From assembly GCA_002684575.1 (NCBI GenBank), contig NYVP01000003.1:5330-10787 (forward strand): DNA of 5,458 nt, in the 5' to 3' direction. Below the pieces are notes generated by a model, which was not told the origin of the DNA, ran no database searches, and saw only the letters and a program-made list of their open reading frames with translations. This DNA comes from Verrucomicrobiales bacterium (lineage in GTDB: Bacteria; Verrucomicrobiota; Verrucomicrobiia; Verrucomicrobiales; DEV007). Shown piece by piece: positions 1-5,458 of this stretch. The position numbers and the translations under genes were made by a program. Every line of letters starts with the position of its first letter. Within the stretch, counting starts at the first letter, position 1.

Positions 1-1341
1 CGAGAGGGCTGAATGAACGTCTGTTAAGTTTTTAACCTTAATACCATTAACTTTATCAACAATACTTTGAGAGAATTGGGTAAAGTACGAATTTATTGAA
101 TCCGGAAGAATTGAAGTTAAAACAATGACTTCAGGACGTTCTTTATAAATGTCTGCGGACACATACGAATCAAAGTGATACCTAACTTGTAGACCTTTCA
201 TATTGTGAGCGGCCATTAAATTTCGGTCTAAAGGTTGAAAGACAAGACCTGCATACATCACGTATCTTGGTTTTTCGTCGTACTTACGAGCCGCGATTAG
301 ATAGGGTAAAAATCTCTTGAGTGTGACGTTTGTTTCAATCGCTTCTTTATTCCTCCAAATTTTTAAATCAATAACATCGCCGGCGAATTTTCTTTCAACG
401 ATCTCATTCATATTAACATCTTCCCCATCGTAATTTATTAATCCATTTGATTTTACTGGAAGCCCATCAATCGCCAAAAGAACGTCACCAGTCTTTAAAA
501 TACCGCCCGCAGACCCGTCTTCTTCTACATTTGCTACCATAATGCCTATTCCATCATTCGGTAAGCCTAAAGCGATTCTTTGAGATGGATTGATTAGAGG
601 AAAATCACTCATGCTCAAATCGACGTAATGATCATAATTTCCATCTTCAACATCCTTCAAAAACCTTTTTATGACCGGTGGAGGTATCATGTATCCGGTG
701 TTTTGTGCGATATTGCCTGAGTAGCCCTGAAAAGCCACACCCACAACTTTGCCATCTTGAATGACGGGTCCTCCAGAATTACCAGGATTAATGGCAGCAT
801 CAATCTGCACCGTTAGGTGTAAATCAACGCTGGTGTGTGAATAGCTAAGAAAATCAATTCTTGAAACGACACCGGAAGTAATTGAAATACGTTCTCCACC
901 AATAGGGTATCCAATAACTTTAACCGTTGTATCTAATTGAGGTAATTCTCCAACTTCAAAGGGTTTGACTCCCTCAAATGCTGAAGGATCCTCAAGCTCT
1001 AACATGGCTAGATCACAATCGTGGGCAATATGAATAATTTTTGCTCTGTAGGGTTTAGCGTCCCCTACTTTTTTGATATAAACTATCCTACTGTTACTAA
1101 CTACGTGCGCATTGGTTAAAAATTTATTATTATCTACCAACCAGCCTGTTCCGTTGCCTCCTGAATCTCTACCACTGTTCCAGGGAGTTTTATAATCAGG
1201 GTTGAGGGCGGAATTTTCTATTCTAACAACAGCCTCGTATTTAGATTGATTTTTTTCTCCTTGAGAGCTTTTAATCTCATTTGCATGAGTCTTTAAAAAA
1301 GTGAAATGGCTTATGACAAATAAAAGATAATAATACTTCAT
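1..1341 (-). CDS. HtrA/Deg-type secreted serine protease with tandem PDZ domains (3' end outside window)
   Basis: Trypsin-fold (S1C) protease, probably acting on misfolded or damaged proteins in the periplasm. Reading the minus strand from ATG at 1341 gives 447 open codons to the window edge without a stop, so the C-terminus is missing. Residues 1-20 form a signal peptide (hydrophobic stretch YYLLFVISHFTFL, cleavage after THA). The protease domain covers about 35-230, with all three catalytic residues: His79 in TNAHVV, Asp110 in DCDLAML and Ser189 in NPGNSGGP. A first PDZ domain lies at about 240-345 (GDVLLAIDG near 285-293). A second, atypical PDZ begins near 360, with VLTSILPD and VNGIKVKNLTDV at 408-443. 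This layout resembles plant Deg2/Deg9-type proteases and their bacterial relatives more than E. coli DegP. No Shine-Dalgarno sequence precedes the ATG. It is divergent from the small gene at 1510. Family is certain; substrate and exact subfamily are not. Confidence 0.93.
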   Translation of the reverse strand, partial: MKYYYLLFVISHFTFLKTHANEIKSSQGEKNQSKYEAVVRIENSALNPDYKTPWNSGRDSGGNGTGWLVDNNKFLTNAHVVSNSRIVYIKKVGDAKPYRAKIIHIAHDCDLAMLELEDPSAFEGVKPFEVGELPQLDTTVKVIGYPIGGERISITSGVVSRIDFLSYSHTSVDLHLTVQIDAAINPGNSGGPVIQDGKVVGVAFQGYSGNIAQNTGYMIPPPVIKRFLKDVEDGNYDHYVDLSMSDFPLINPSQRIALGLPNDGIGIMVANVEEDGSAGGILKTGDVLLAIDGLPVKSNGLINYDGEDVNMNEIVERKFAGDVIDLKIWRNKEAIETNVTLKRFLPYLIAARKYDEKPRYVMYAGLVFQPLDRNLMAAHNMKGLQVRYHFDSYVSADIYKERPEVIVLTSILPDSINSYFTQFSQSIVDKVNGIKVKNLTDVHSALS

Positions 1342-1431
1342 ATCGTAATTAATAACGTCTGATTTTAGAGACAATATTCATACAGTCGTTTTCAGATCAC
1401 TAAAAGCAATCACTCAAACTCTTTAACTTAA

Positions 1432-1448
1432 ATTAATCGATATTAATC
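1432..1448. repeat. Direct repeat of ATTAATC with 10-bp step
   Basis: The heptamer ATTAATC occurs at 1432-1438 and again at 1442-1448, separated by gat, so the copies are exactly one helical turn apart. Immediately upstream, 1422-1432 reads TTTAAcTTAAA, a short palindrome. The position between divergent genes would suit a transcription factor binding site, but in such AT-rich sequence repeats of this size can arise by chance. Confidence 0.35.
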
Positions 1449-1467
1449 TTGCTTTTATTTAAGATAT

Positions 1468-1480
1468 ATTGATAATCAAT
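1468..1480. repeat. 13-bp palindrome ATTGATaATCAAT, possible operator
   Basis: Perfect 6-bp inverted repeat around a single central base, 29 bp before the ATG at 1510 and 126 bp from the protease start. The arms fit a dimeric DNA-binding protein, and the site lies where it could influence transcription of the small gene. There is no U-tract or GC-rich stem, so it is not a terminator. Function is inferred only. Confidence 0.35.
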
Positions 1481-1509
1481 TATAAATAATTTTTAAGTTT
1501 ATTTATTAT

Positions 1510-1737
1510 ATGTCATTTTTAAGTCGAATTCCTTGGCCTGTCTCAAAAAAGAAAAATATCGCAAATCACGAACTTAGGGATATCTCAGAGATTCTGAGAG
1601 AAGGTAGGTCTTCGAGAAGACTAAAAAATTTAAAGTTTACCGAAAGAACCAGAGGTAAATCTGCCGCTTCAATGTTTGGAAGAAAACAACTAAGAGAAGC
1701 TATTCTTCATTGTGTGGTGAACGAAGAAGAGAGGTAA
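1510..1737 (+). CDS. Small basic protein of unknown function (75 aa)
   Basis: I do not recognise this protein. ATG to TAA gives 75 residues, strongly basic: a KKK cluster at 13-15, many Arg/Lys from 30 to 50, and GRKQLR near 57-62. The C-terminus is acidic (NEEER). There is no signal peptide or membrane segment. The N-terminal part has an amphipathic pattern (ELRDISEILREGRSSRRL), and the central TERTRGKSAASMFGRKQLREAIL looks like a structured, possibly helical, motif. No Shine-Dalgarno sequence precedes the ATG, but other genes here lack one too. In favour of a real gene: it fills an otherwise empty 400-bp gap, overlaps no better ORF, and ends 17 bp before the convergent dehydrogenase gene. 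It could bind nucleic acid given its charge, but nothing specific supports this. Confidence 0.5.
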   Translation: MSFLSRIPWPVSKKKNIANHELRDISEILREGRSSRRLKNLKFTERTRGKSAASMFGRKQLREAILHCVVNEEER

Positions 1738-1754
1738 TTCTATTTCTAAAGAAT

Positions 1755-2462
1755 TTAAGGCGCACTCATCTGTTTTCCATTGTCTTGATGAGTTAAACTT
1801 TCAATGAAAGGTACTGCCAATTTGGCCCATTCCCCTGGTTTTTGATAGAGTTCTGCTCCATTACCCCAACATTTACGCAACATATCAGTATCTATCACTC
1901 CAGGATTTAAAGCAATACAGCCCATTCCATCGGGAAGTTCTTGAGCCAAAGCCGCGCTTAGCCCCTCTATTGCCCATTTTGTTGCACAGTAAGGGGCAAC
2001 ATCTGGTGAGGTTGAGCGGCCCCACCCTGAGCTCAGGTTGATTATTAGCCCTTTTCGTTTTTCTAGCATTGAGGGTAAGAAGTGACGTATCATATTTGCA
2101 ACTCCATTAATGTTCACATTTGTTAGGTGATCAAATTCCTCTCTTGGTACTTCCCAAAGTGGTTTTGGTGCATTCATCACCGCAGCGTTGTTGATTAGAA
2201 GCTCGGGAACTCCTAATTTTTTGATAATACTTTCAGAAAATGATTTTACGGATTTATTGCAGGAAACGTCACATTCTTTTATTTGGTGTTTGACTCCCAT
2301 AATCTTTGTAATTTCATCAACTTTAGACTTTGTTTTTCCAAATCCTGCAACTACCCATCCACGTTTCGCAAATTCGATAGACATTTCTTTTCCAAGTCCG
2401 CTTGTAGAGCCTGAAATTACTACTGTTTTGTTTCTATTTTTTTGAATGTCGGTTTTACTCAT
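1755..2462 (-). CDS. Classical short-chain dehydrogenase/reductase (SDR), NAD(P)-dependent oxidoreductase
   Basis: Cytoplasmic Rossmann-fold oxidoreductase of 235 residues, within the usual 230-260 range of classical SDRs. The cofactor motif SGSTSGLG lies at 17-24, the structural NNAA motif at 91-94, and the catalytic tetrad is complete: Asn117 in VNING, Ser145 in NLSSGWG, Tyr158 and Lys162 in YCATK. The NPG motif after the catalytic helix is at 187-189. A lysine near the end of the second strand (FGKTK, 41-45) hints at NADP(H) preference, which is inference. The substrate cannot be read from sequence; the C-terminal substrate-binding part is short. The gene starts at ATG 2462-2460 without a Shine-Dalgarno sequence, is divergent from the M29-like gene (78 bp between starts) and converges on the small gene at its 3' end. 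Confidence 0.93.
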   Translation of the reverse strand: MSKTDIQKNRNKTVVISGSTSGLGKEMSIEFAKRGWVVAGFGKTKSKVDEITKIMGVKHQIKECDVSCNKSVKSFSESIIKKLGVPELLINNAAVMNAPKPLWEVPREEFDHLTNVNINGVANMIRHFLPSMLEKRKGLIINLSSGWGRSTSPDVAPYCATKWAIEGLSAALAQELPDGMGCIALNPGVIDTDMLRKCWGNGAELYQKPGEWAKLAVPFIESLTHQDNGKQMSAP

Positions 2463-2540
2463 TTCAATTAAATTGTTTCATTTCCGAAAAGTTGCATCAA
2501 TCTCATATTGCACGAATCTTTCGCCAAGATTTTCATTATC
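2463..2540. promoter_or_regulatory. Divergent promoter region between SDR and M29-like genes
   Basis: Only 78 bp lie between the ATG codons of the two divergent genes, so both promoters must sit here or inside the genes. I find no strong -35/-10 pair on either strand; TTGTTT near 2473 and TTGCAT near 2492 are weak -35 candidates for the plus strand. No ribosome binding site is evident for either gene. If the alternative TTG start at 2508 is used for the plus-strand gene, the region shrinks to 45 bp. Confidence 0.35.
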
Positions 2541-3737
2541 ATGAGCACTCTAGAACCAATATCACCCAATATCATTCTTTCACCAGAGGATCGAATCTTT
2601 CCGCCTTTTAGTTTGAGCAACCTACTGTCTTCTGTTTTTGATCCTATCTCAGGATCCAATATTTGTATTCTCACGGATTTTGAAGACCCTAAAACAGAAA
2701 TGAATAATTTTCAGTTTTTGAAAAATGAAAAAAAATACCCAGTCCAGTATAAAGCTTATCATGAATTTTTCTGCGCTTTGCAAGATTCTGTCATTGATCA
2801 GCTTGGTATGAAAGGTGGGGAAATGTTTGCCTACTATTCTACTGGTGGATCTAATCTGGACATGCAAGATGAGTGTTTTGACTTTCAAGGAAATCAATTG
2901 TCTCTGGATCGAGACATTTATTCTCACTATGACATTATACTATGTATTTCTGATTGGAGCGCTACGGCTCCTCTAACCGCTAAATGTAAAGAATTTAATT
3001 TTAGAGGTGCCACGATGCATGGGGTGAACGACATCATTTTAAGTACTGGATTAGCTGTCGATTATGATAATGTTTCAACTGACGCAGAAAAGCTCAGACT
3101 TGCCATGACAGGCGCAGATGAAATTGAGATTGATTTTACTGTTGATAATGGGCGTGTTTTGACCGCTAAGTTAATGCTTAATGGACAAGAAGCTCAAAAA
3201 TCGCATGGTCTTTGTAGGGGAAATAACCCCGATATAGCTAATTTGCCGGCAGGCGAGGTTTATTTCGTTCCAGTTGATGCTGAGGGGCAATTTCCAATGA
3301 AGTATCATGACGGAACTTTAGGTCTTCTAGATGTGAAAGATCGGAATATTTACAAGACTTCATTGATTGAGGGAAACCAATCAACGATTGATGAGCACAA
3401 CAAAAGACTTCTTGATGATCCAGTTACTGGTACTCTAGGCGAACTTGGATTTGGGACTCAGGTTCTTCCAGTTTCCGGTGCTGATATTCAGGATGAAAAA
3501 GTATTAGGAACTTGTCATCTTGCTACTGGAAGAGATGATCATCTTGGAGGAGATATAACACCAGACATGTTCAAAACACATCGTAACTCCACCCATGATG
3601 ACATTTTGTTTGCTCCTCACAAAACCCCTAACTTTGATATTAGCCAAGTTCGAATGAAGAGAGGTGACCAACATGAAATATTAATTGAGCACTTTAAACC
3701 TAGTCAATATCTTGTTGATGCACTTCTGAAACAGTAA
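2541..3737 (+). CDS. M29-family (AmpS/PepS/aminopeptidase T-like) metalloprotein
   Basis: Resembles COG2309-type leucyl aminopeptidases, which use a dinuclear metal site to release N-terminal amino acids; the same fold also contains non-peptidase enzymes such as the ring-cleaving dioxygenase NicX. With ATG 2541 the product is 398 residues, normal for the family. Most metal ligands known from M29 can be placed: Glu239 (PAGEVYF), Glu301 (LGELGFG), His326 (TCHLATG), His352 and Asp354 (THDDIL). The family tyrosine expected seven residues after the first histidine is Asp333 here (RDDHLGG), so classical peptidase chemistry is uncertain. There is no signal peptide, so it is likely cytoplasmic. An in-frame TTG at 2508 would add 11 residues; the ATG was preferred because the extension is non-descript and neither start has a ribosome binding site. 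The methyltransferase gene follows after 23 bp, suggesting cotranscription. Confidence 0.85.
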   Translation: MSTLEPISPNIILSPEDRIFPPFSLSNLLSSVFDPISGSNICILTDFEDPKTEMNNFQFLKNEKKYPVQYKAYHEFFCALQDSVIDQLGMKGGEMFAYYSTGGSNLDMQDECFDFQGNQLSLDRDIYSHYDIILCISDWSATAPLTAKCKEFNFRGATMHGVNDIILSTGLAVDYDNVSTDAEKLRLAMTGADEIEIDFTVDNGRVLTAKLMLNGQEAQKSHGLCRGNNPDIANLPAGEVYFVPVDAEGQFPMKYHDGTLGLLDVKDRNIYKTSLIEGNQSTIDEHNKRLLDDPVTGTLGELGFGTQVLPVSGADIQDEKVLGTCHLATGRDDHLGGDITPDMFKTHRNSTHDDILFAPHKTPNFDISQVRMKRGDQHEILIEHFKPSQYLVDALLKQ

Positions 3738-3760
3738 TAAGGTGAAAAATTTTTTTTATT

Positions 3761-4486
3761 TTGAGTTTATATGAGACACAAAAACTCTTGAATGAGTACC
3801 TTCTTTTTCATTACGGTACTTCTTCAGAATTAAATCCATTTGGTTTTATTAAAGAATCTCATCTTCATTTTCCAGAAAGAACTGTTCGTGAGAATCTTGA
3901 CGTTGATAAAAGTTTTAAGAGGGCTTTGGACCTTGGATGTTCTGTTGGAAGATCTGCGTTTGAATTGTCTAGCTTTTGTGAAGATGTTCTAGCAATAGAT
4001 AATTCAAGAATATTTATTGAAAATGCAGAAACTCTCAGACGTAATTCGACTCTAAAATATCATATCCATACAGAGGGAAATGAGTTGATTGAGACTTTTG
4101 CTAAAGTTCCAAAATCGTCCGAACCAAAAAAAATTCGCTTTCAGGTAGGTGATGCTATGAATTTATCTGATGATATTGGTCAATTTGATGTAATTCATGC
4201 AGCTAATCTTATTTGTCGATTGCCTGAACCTAAAAAATTATTAAATCGATTTCCTCATCTCTTAAATCCGGGTGGAGTACTCATCATTACAACTCCATGT
4301 ACTTGGTTGGGGGAATTTACAAAACCTGATTATTGGCCGGAAGGTTCTACCTTAGATTGGTTAAAAGACAGTCTTTCTCCAGAACTTTTACTGAAGGAAG
4401 TCAAAAACATGCCTTTTGTTATATTGGAACACCATCGAAAATATCAATATAGCCTTGCTCAAGCAACTATCTGGTCCAAGGAATAG
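3761..4486 (+). CDS. SAM-dependent methyltransferase, 4-mercaptohistidine N1-methyltransferase family (OvoA C-terminal type)
   Basis: Members of this family transfer a methyl group from S-adenosylmethionine to the imidazole ring of 4/5-thiohistidine, the last step to the antioxidant ovothiol A; they occur as the C-terminal domain of OvoA or as separate proteins. The 241 residues match from end to end: the hallmark N-terminus YETQKLLNEYLLFHYG (4-19), SAM motif I ALDLGCSVGRS (55-65), the acidic end of strand 2 (AID, 78-80), VGDAMNL (129-135), AANLICRL (147-154), TWLGEFT (181-187) and PFVILEHHRKYQYSLAQATIW near the end. TTG at 3761 is the only good start: a TGA lies in frame at 3743, and the ATG at 3771 is out of frame and soon stops. 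AAGG at 3739 is too far upstream for a normal ribosome binding site. No OvoA sulfoxide synthase or lyase is in the window. Some family positions differ (see findings), so the exact substrate is inferred. Confidence 0.88.
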   Translation: MSLYETQKLLNEYLLFHYGTSSELNPFGFIKESHLHFPERTVRENLDVDKSFKRALDLGCSVGRSAFELSSFCEDVLAIDNSRIFIENAETLRRNSTLKYHIHTEGNELIETFAKVPKSSEPKKIRFQVGDAMNLSDDIGQFDVIHAANLICRLPEPKKLLNRFPHLLNPGGVLIITTPCTWLGEFTKPDYWPEGSTLDWLKDSLSPELLLKEVKNMPFVILEHHRKYQYSLAQATIWSKE

Positions 4487-4509
4487 AAATTATTATTTAT
4501 TAGTAGAGG

Positions 4510-5458
4510 GTGAATTTTGATCAAAAAAAGGTGCGATTCACAAAGCAAATAAGATTTTTTCGTAAAAAATATTTATGTTATGCAATTGCGATTTTCTACC
4601 TCTTTTCGGATTTTTATCTTTTCGAAGGGCCTTTTAAATTAGCAATAGAAAAGATACCAAAAAAAGATCAAGAAAGTTTGGCTGAACTTGCTGAGAGGAA
4701 AGGAGTCGTTGCGACAGTAAATGCTTATCCAATATATAAACAGGAACTAGATAGACGCCTCAATCAATACTGCCTTAAAAATGGGATCAATTTGAATGTC
4801 ATATCAAATAATAGAATTGGTTCTATAAAATCTTTATGTCTCAACAATTTAATAGTGGATAAGTTAGTGTGGTTTCATTCTTATCATACCCCGGTAGAGA
4901 TGAACATTGAACAACTAAATGAATCATTAATAGATTTTAGAAAAGGCTTTGAAAATTCTGAAGAATTTAATCGGGCCTCACAATCTCAGGGGTTTTCTAT
5001 AAAACGGATAGATTCATTTACTGAAAATCAATTCATGCAGAGGTTATGGATTGAAAGAGTCATTAGTAAATACATTCAAGTTACTGATGATGAAATATTG
5101 GAAAGGTATAAAATCGAAAATGATACCCGAACAAATCCAGAGAGACTGAAGGTCCAGCAAATTTTCTTTACTAGCCTGGATAAGGATCCTGATGATTTGA
5201 AAAAGAATGTTTATGACGTCTATCTCAAGTTTCAACAGGGATTGATTTTTGAATCTTTAGTTGAAAATTATTCCGAGGATCCTAGTTCCAAAATAAACCA
5301 AGGGCATCTATGTTGGTTGACTAAAGAGAGAGTTGCTAAAACTTTTTATGATCAAATTGATCAATTAAAAATTGGTGAAACAAGTTCTCCTTTTCAAACA
5401 AAAATTGGTTGGCATATTGTCCGCTTAGTAGATAGGAAAAGCCAAAGTCAATTACCTA
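4510..5458 (+). CDS. Membrane-anchored SurA/PrsA-like peptidyl-prolyl isomerase, parvulin type (3' end outside window)
   Basis: Predicted envelope folding factor. 316 codons are visible and the C-terminus is cut by the window edge. A positively charged N-terminus (KQIRFFRKK) precedes a hydrophobic segment at about 21-38, a signal anchor or uncleaved signal peptide that places the rest outside the cytoplasm. Residues about 65-190 form a SurA-N/PrsA-like helical chaperone region, opening with VVATVNAYPIYKQELDRRL, the usual start of this domain. The parvulin domain spans about 211-308: ERLKVQQIFF, NYSEDPSS, QGHLCWL, LKIGETSSPF and IGWHIVRL. GTG at 4510 was chosen because a TAG lies in frame at 4504; GTG at 4531 would shorten the product by seven residues and also keeps the membrane segment. 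AGAGG abuts the first GTG and lies about 21 bp before the second, so neither has ideal spacing. It follows the methyltransferase gene by 23 bp. Confidence 0.87.
   Translation, partial: MNFDQKKVRFTKQIRFFRKKYLCYAIAIFYLFSDFYLFEGPFKLAIEKIPKKDQESLAELAERKGVVATVNAYPIYKQELDRRLNQYCLKNGINLNVISNNRIGSIKSLCLNNLIVDKLVWFHSYHTPVEMNIEQLNESLIDFRKGFENSEEFNRASQSQGFSIKRIDSFTENQFMQRLWIERVISKYIQVTDDEILERYKIENDTRTNPERLKVQQIFFTSLDKDPDDLKKNVYDVYLKFQQGLIFESLVENYSEDPSSKINQGHLCWLTKERVAKTFYDQIDQLKIGETSSPFQTKIGWHIVRLVDRKSQSQLP

Larger units (their letters stand above)
1342..1509. promoter_or_regulatory. Divergent intergenic region between the protease gene and the small ORF
   Basis: These 168 bp separate two genes that point away from each other, so promoters for both should lie here if the small ORF is real. 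The stretch from about 1420 to 1509 is extremely AT-rich and holds several short symmetric elements (listed separately). No convincing -35/-10 pair stands out. One weak candidate on the minus strand is TTGTCT, 17 bp, TAATTA (ending at 1346), which would place the transcript start almost at the ATG of the protease gene and make the message nearly leaderless. This is inference from position and composition. Confidence 0.4.

Noticed and set aside
1736..1755. Inverted repeat AATTCT/AGAATT with 8-nt loop between the convergent genes
   Set aside because: Suggestive position for a bidirectional terminator, but the stem is only 6 bp, nearly all A-T, with no U-tract; too weak to call.
2188..2445. 85-codon ORF on the plus strand
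   Set aside because: Lies antisense inside the SDR gene, whose full set of catalytic motifs shows that the minus strand is the coding one; the translation is a hydrophobic run without family features.
2468..2927. Two minus-strand ORFs (2468-2674 and 2649-2927)
   Set aside because: Both lie mostly antisense to the start of the M29-like gene and show no domain or sensible start context.
4517..4552. TTG start at 4517 with GAGGG six bases upstream
   Set aside because: The best-spaced Shine-Dalgarno-like site in the window, but the frame closes after 11 codons. It could be a tiny leader peptide, but nothing else supports that; the adjacent GTG frame encodes the parvulin protein.
5044..5235. 63-codon minus-strand ORF
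   Set aside because: Shadow of the parvulin gene, whose plus-strand reading has clear domain motifs.
5351..5367. GATCAAATTGATC-type symmetric sequence
   Set aside because: Inside the parvulin coding region, arising from the repeated codons for Asp-Gln-Ile-Asp-Gln; no reason to see an operator.

Overview
The window is AT-rich bacterial DNA, densely packed, with six protein genes and no RNA gene or mobile element that I can see. Nothing in it fixes the taxon. A secreted plant-Deg-like HtrA protease, a free-standing methyltransferase of the OvoA C-terminal type, frequent TTG/GTG starts and the near absence of Shine-Dalgarno sequences would fit a marine, low-GC member of the PVC group (Verrucomicrobiota-like). 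This is inference; a low-GC proteobacterium is not excluded.

Layout: (1) 1-1341, minus strand: an exported HtrA/Deg-type serine protease whose C-terminus runs off the left edge. (2) 1342-1509: an AT-rich divergent intergenic region with short palindromes and a direct repeat. (3) 1510-1737, plus: a small basic protein of unknown function. (4) 1755-2462, minus: a classical short-chain dehydrogenase/reductase, convergent with the small gene and only 17 bp from it. (5) 2463-2540: a second divergent promoter region. (6) 2541-3737, plus: an M29 (AmpS/PepS/aminopeptidase T) family metalloprotein. (7) 3761-4486, plus: a SAM-dependent methyltransferase of the 4-mercaptohistidine N1-methyltransferase family, the type that forms the C-terminal domain of the ovothiol enzyme OvoA. 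(8) 4510 to the right edge, plus: a membrane-anchored SurA/PrsA-like chaperone with a parvulin domain, incomplete.

Genes 6, 7 and 8 run in one direction with gaps of about 23 bp and could form one transcription unit. The two outer genes, a periplasmic protease and a parvulin chaperone, both belong to envelope protein quality control. The inner genes look metabolic. The most interesting point is the methyltransferase without its usual OvoA partner. It is coupled to an M29-like protein that has kept most of the metal ligands but lost the family tyrosine. No complete known pathway can be assembled from this window alone.
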